Below, in pieces: positions 4,750-7,370 of a DNA stretch of 7,370 bases. Position numbers and translations under genes: made by a program. The first letter of the stretch is position 1; every line of letters begins with the position of its first letter. The stretch comes from Solirubrobacteraceae bacterium (GTDB lineage: Bacteria; Actinomycetota; Thermoleophilia; Solirubrobacterales; Solirubrobacteraceae). The DNA lies in contig JADGIB010000179.1 of the NCBI GenBank assembly GCA_019683665.1, positions 1 through 7,370 of the forward strand, in the 5' to 3' direction. The notes beneath the pieces were generated by a model, which worked only from the letters and a program-made list of their open reading frames with translations, had not been told where the DNA came from and ran no database searches.

Positions 4750-5271
4750 GTGCCCGACTTCCGCTTCTGCCCGCTGTGCGCCACGGCGCTGCAGCCGATC
4801 CCGGCCGGCCGCCCCGACGCGGGCCGCCCGGCGTGCCCGCGCGGGCACTTCGTCCACTACGACAACCCGGCGGTGACCGTGTTCGCGTTCGCCCGCGACG
4901 CGCGCGGCCGCTACCTCGTCCTCGAGCGGGCCCGCGAGCCGTTCTTCGCCCAGTGGGACCTGCCGGGCGGGTTCGTCGAGGCGGGCGAGACGCCCGAGCA
5001 GGCGATCCGGCGCGAGCTGCGCGAGGAGACCGGCCTGGAGGTCGAGGTCGAGCGGATCCTCGGCGCGTTCGCCAGCCGCTACGGCGACGACCGCTGGACC
5101 GTCGACGTCGGCTACGAGTGCCGGCTCGTCGGCGACCCGGCCGCGCTGCGCCTCGACGCCGAGAAGTCCGACGCCGCCTGGCTGCCGCTGGACCGGCTTC
5201 CGCGCCTGGCCTTCGACGGCGAGCGGGCCGGGCTCGCCGTCCTGCGCGGCGCGCCCGTCGAGGGCGCCTGA
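4750..5271 (+). CDS. Nudix hydrolase with N-terminal zinc ribbon
   Basis: The protein has 173 residues. An N-terminal zinc-ribbon-like segment has C7 and C10 (CPLC), then C29 and H33 (CPRGH), followed by FVHYDNPAV. The family usually has a second CxxC here; position 32 is Gly, so H33 may serve as fourth ligand. The full Nudix box is intact: G74, E80, R88, E89, E92, E93, G95 and L96, within LPGGFVEAGE and RRELREETGL. Known relatives hydrolyse nucleoside diphosphate derivatives such as ADP-ribose or NADH, but the substrate cannot be told from sequence. The NADH-pyrophosphatase signature SQPWPFPxS is absent. The GTG start gives MPDFRFCPLC, placing the ribbon at the N terminus as in relatives; upstream in-frame sequence is shadow of the - strand gene. 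It is divergent from the Rossmann gene and 31 bases upstream of the dehydrogenase. Confidence 0.92.
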   Translation: MPDFRFCPLCATALQPIPAGRPDAGRPACPRGHFVHYDNPAVTVFAFARDARGRYLVLERAREPFFAQWDLPGGFVEAGETPEQAIRRELREETGLEVEVERILGAFASRYGDDRWTVDVGYECRLVGDPAALRLDAEKSDAAWLPLDRLPRLAFDGERAGLAVLRGAPVEGA

Positions 5272-5289
5272 GCGTCGCGCCGCCGGGAC

Positions 5290-5295
5290 TACCGT
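5290..5295 (+). promoter_or_regulatory. -10-like TACCGT, leaderless promoter for 5303
   Basis: TACCGT fits TAnnnT and ends seven bases before ATG 5303. It is the same hexamer as in front of the CAP gene. The alternative in-frame GTG at 5294 overlaps the box and is therefore unlikely as start. Confidence 0.6.
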
Positions 5296-5302
5296 GGTCG
5301 GC

Positions 5303-6838
5303 ATGGCTGAGCTGGGCATCCTCGGCGCCGGCACGATGGGCGCCGGCATCGCTCGCCTCGCGGGCGAGCACGGCGTCGCGACGCGACTGCACGACACGGA
5401 CGCGGCGGCGCTCGAGCGCGCCCTCGGGCGGCTGCCGGAGGCGGCCGCCGCGCACGTCCGCCCCGCGGCCGCGCTCGACGACCTCGCCGGCTGCGACGTC
5501 GTCATCGAGGCGGTCCCGGAGGACCTCGACCTCAAGCGGGCGCTCCTGGGCCGGGTCGCCGCCGTCGTCGGCGACGGGTGCGTGCTGGCGACGAACACCT
5601 CCTCGCTGCCGGTGACCGCGATCGCGGCCGGGGTGCCCCGCCCGCAGCGCGTCGTCGGGCTGCACTTCTTCAACCCGCCGCACCGGATGCGGCTCGTCGA
5701 GCTCGTCGCCGGCGACGAGACCGAGGAGGCCGCGCTCGAGCGCGCCGCCCGGCTGGCCCGCGCGCTGGGCCGCGAGGTCATCCGGGCCGCCGACACGATC
5801 GGCTTCGTCGTCAACCGCGTGAACCGGCCGTTCGTGCTCGAGGCGCAGAAGCTCGTGGCCGAGCGCGTCGCCTCCGTCGAGCAGCTCGACCGCATCGCCC
5901 GGCTCGGCGGCGGCTTCCGGATGGGCCCGTTCGAGCTGCAGGACCTCATCGGCCTCGACACGAACCTCTCGATCCAGCGGTCGTTCTGGGAGCAGTCGTT
6001 CGGGGAGTCGCGCTGGCGCCCGAGCCCGCTGACCGCGCGGATGGTCGCCGCCGGGCGCCTCGGGCGCAAGGCCGGCCGCGGCTGGTACGCCTGGGGCGAG
6101 GACGGCCGCGCGCAGCGGCCCGTCGACCCGCCCGCCCCGCCGGGGCCCGACGCGACGGCCGGGCAGGGCCGGCTCGTCGTGATCGCCGGCGACCTGGCGA
6201 TCGCCCACGAGCTGCGGATCCTCGCCGACGACGCCGGCTGGGACGTGCGCGAGCCCCAGGACGCCGAGGGCGAGGTCCCCGAGCTGATCCTCGACTGCGG
6301 CGCCCAGCCCGACGAGCACCCGCTCCAGGGCGGGCCGCAGGCGCTCCTGCTCGCCGACGGGTCGCTCGCCCAGCTCGACCCGGGCGGTGCGTCGGTCGGC
6401 TTCCACGCGCTGCCGCCCCTCGCCCCCGGCGGGGTCGTCGAGCTGACCCGCTCGCGCGACTCGGCCGGCCGCGCCGCGCAGGCCGCCGAGGCGTTCTTCC
6501 ACAGCCTCGGGCTGCGGACCGAGTGGGTCGCCGACGCGCCCGGCCTCGTCCTCGGGCGGATCGTCTGCCAGCTCGTCAACGAGGCGGCGTTCGCGGTCGG
6601 CGAGGGCGTCGCCTCCCCCGAGGACGTCGACACCGGGATGGTCCTCGGGCTCAACCACCCGCGCGGCCCGCTGCGCTGGGGCGACGAGATCGGCCTCGAC
6701 CACGTCCTCGCCGTCCTCGACGCCCTCCACGACGAGCTGCGCGAGGAGCGCTACCGCGCCGCCCCGCTGCTGCGGCGGCTCGTCGCCGAGGGCCGCACCG
6801 GCGTCCTCGCCGGCGAGGGCTTCCACCGCCACGAGTGA
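5303..6838 (+). CDS. 3-hydroxyacyl-CoA dehydrogenase, PaaH-like two-part form
   Basis: The enzyme oxidises (S)-3-hydroxyacyl-CoA to 3-oxoacyl-CoA with NAD+, in beta-oxidation or phenylacetate-type degradation. The N-terminal NAD domain has GAGTMGAG (8-15), VIEA and NTSSLPVT (98-105). Catalytic residues sit at the family spacing: S100, H121 in HFFNPP, E133 in RLVEL and N171 in FVVNR. The first C-terminal-type domain follows (GPFELQDLIGLD; GRLGRKAGRGWY). After a Pro-rich linker (about 273-285) comes a decayed second Rossmann segment (from about 290) and a second C-terminal domain (LNHPRGPLRWGDEIGLD). H368 and E380 repeat the His-Glu spacing, but the Asn position is G418. The 511-residue length suits PaaH-type enzymes. 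The NAD domain is shorter than in clostridial Hbd by about 17 residues before the catalytic His. Start ATG 5303 follows TACCGT. Confidence 0.94.
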   Translation: MAELGILGAGTMGAGIARLAGEHGVATRLHDTDAAALERALGRLPEAAAAHVRPAAALDDLAGCDVVIEAVPEDLDLKRALLGRVAAVVGDGCVLATNTSSLPVTAIAAGVPRPQRVVGLHFFNPPHRMRLVELVAGDETEEAALERAARLARALGREVIRAADTIGFVVNRVNRPFVLEAQKLVAERVASVEQLDRIARLGGGFRMGPFELQDLIGLDTNLSIQRSFWEQSFGESRWRPSPLTARMVAAGRLGRKAGRGWYAWGEDGRAQRPVDPPAPPGPDATAGQGRLVVIAGDLAIAHELRILADDAGWDVREPQDAEGEVPELILDCGAQPDEHPLQGGPQALLLADGSLAQLDPGGASVGFHALPPLAPGGVVELTRSRDSAGRAAQAAEAFFHSLGLRTEWVADAPGLVLGRIVCQLVNEAAFAVGEGVASPEDVDTGMVLGLNHPRGPLRWGDEIGLDHVLAVLDALHDELREERYRAAPLLRRLVAEGRTGVLAGEGFHRHE

Positions 6839-6881
6839 GCGCGGGACCTCACGTCCGCCCCGGGCCCCGCGTCTGCCGATC

Positions 6882-7349
6882 GTGCTTCCCTTCCAACAGG
6901 TGCTCGACCGCCACCGGGACACGGTGTGGCGCGTGTGCGTCGCGACCGCCGGGCGCCAGGACGCCGAGGACGCCTTCCAGGAGGCGTGGCTGGCGGCCCT
7001 TCGCGCGTACCCGCGCCTGCCGGAGGACGCGAACGTCGAGGCGTGGCTGGTGACGATCGCCCACCGCAAGGCGATCGACGTCCACCGCGCCCGCGCCCGG
7101 CGCCCGGTCCCGAGCGACACGCTCCCCGAGCGGGCCGCCGCGCCCGCCCCCGCCCCGGCCGAGAAGGACGCGCTGTGGGCGGCGGTGCGCGCGCTGCCGC
7201 CCGGCCAGCGCGCCGCGATCACGCTCCGCTACGCCGCCGACCTGCGCCCGATCGAGGTCGCCGAGGCGCTCGGCATCAGCCCCGAGGCGGCCCGCCGGCG
7301 CATCGCCGACGGGCTGAAGTCCCTGCGCCAGGAGGTGCAGCCCGCATGA
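6882..7349 (+). CDS. ECF-type RNA polymerase sigma factor
   Basis: The protein (155 residues) has the two-domain form of extracytoplasmic-function sigma factors. Sigma region 2 spans about 4-78, with VLDRHRDTVWRVC, DAEDAFQEAWLAALRAY (core RNA polymerase contact) and NVEAWLVTIAHRKAIDVHR (-10 recognition). A short Pro/Ala linker (about 79-95) follows. Region 4 (about 98-150) begins ALPPGQRAAITLRYAADL and has a helix-turn-helix around IEVAEALGISPEAARRRI that would read a -35 element. It directs RNA polymerase to a specific regulon. The GTG start at 6882 is chosen because it gives a complete region 2; GTG 6900 is an alternative. No TAnnnT box or Shine-Dalgarno is seen upstream. The 43-base gap allows read-through from the dehydrogenase gene. 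The TGA overlaps the next start (ATGA), so the two products are probably made together. Confidence 0.9.
   Translation: MLPFQQVLDRHRDTVWRVCVATAGRQDAEDAFQEAWLAALRAYPRLPEDANVEAWLVTIAHRKAIDVHRARARRPVPSDTLPERAAAPAPAPAEKDALWAAVRALPPGQRAAITLRYAADLRPIEVAEALGISPEAARRRIADGLKSLRQEVQPA
7330..7336 (+). promoter_or_regulatory. Perfect Shine-Dalgarno AGGAGGT for 7346
   Basis: AGGAGGT lies inside the end of the sigma factor gene, nine bases before ATG 7346. It is the only full-strength ribosome-binding site that I find upstream of a start in the window, and it fixes the start of the last gene. Confidence 0.8.
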
Positions 7350-7370
7350 CGCCCCTGACCCCGCCCACGT
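7346..7370 (+). CDS. Start of a gene cut by the window edge
   Basis: ATG 7346 overlaps the sigma factor stop as ATGA and follows a perfect Shine-Dalgarno. Only MTPLTPPT can be read. Its position immediately after an ECF sigma factor makes an anti-sigma factor or another co-regulated partner plausible, but nothing in the visible residues shows this. Confidence 0.7.

Noticed and set aside
4707..4784. Extension of the - strand Rossmann gene to 4784
   Set aside because: The extra residues are Cys/Gly/Lys/Ser-rich with no fold logic, lie in front of the first beta strand and would overlap the divergent Nudix start.
3673..6654. Very long open frame on the - strand (993 codons)
   Set aside because: It lies antisense to several genes with clear domains. 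Its translation is Arg/Pro/Ala/Ser-rich without motifs, as expected where stop codons are scarce in GC-rich DNA. The frame at 4619-7222 (-) is rejected for the same reason.
1..7370. CRISPR array, insertion sequence or defence system
   Set aside because: No direct repeats with spacers, no transposase, nuclease or toxin-like domain is visible in any plausible frame.

Overview
The window is very GC-rich (third codon positions almost always G or C) and densely packed with bacterial chromosomal genes. Base composition, codon choice, near-absence of Shine-Dalgarno sites and a recurrent TAnnnT box just upstream of start codons point to a high-GC actinobacterial genome. The protein flavour (DUF1015 protein, PaaH-like hydroxyacyl-CoA dehydrogenase, small acidic orphan protein) suggests the Thermoleophilia/Solirubrobacterales side of the phylum. 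That placement is an inference.

Layout, left to right. A complete tRNA-Arg(UCU) sits at the left edge, followed by a GC-rich hairpin and a 146-base gap. Next come two orphan genes on the + strand (222-596 and 629-820), a secreted CAP/SCP-domain protein (964-1506) and a DUF1015 protein (1534-2781). A tight three-gene + strand operon follows: OsmC-like protein (2838-3242), CoA-pyrophosphatase-type Nudix hydrolase (3239-3823) and a small lipoprotein (3820-4269), with each junction a 4-base stop/start overlap. A Rossmann-fold NAD(P)-binding protein on the - strand (4266-4706) converges on that operon and shares a CTAG with the lipoprotein stop. It is divergent from a zinc-ribbon Nudix hydrolase (4750-5271). 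A two-part 3-hydroxyacyl-CoA dehydrogenase (5303-6838) and an ECF sigma factor (6882-7349) follow. A gene starting at 7346 behind a perfect Shine-Dalgarno runs off the right edge.

The genes look like ordinary housekeeping and accessory metabolism: acyl-CoA oxidation, CoA or nucleotide clean-up, thiol/peroxide chemistry, secreted and lipid-anchored proteins, and an alternative sigma factor. I see no mobile element, CRISPR array, toxin system or biosynthetic cluster. The most informative signals are: (1) a consistent leaderless-promoter architecture, with a -10-like TAnnnT ending 6-9 bases before six start codons and two degenerate copies at a divergent pair; (2) a probable CTG start inside a CTGA overlap; (3) a hydroxyacyl-CoA dehydrogenase whose second half is a decayed copy of the first, keeping His and Glu at identical spacing but losing the Asn and the dinucleotide-binding loop; (4) a tRNA-Arg(UCU) whose codons occur only once in about 2,240 codons of the called genes.
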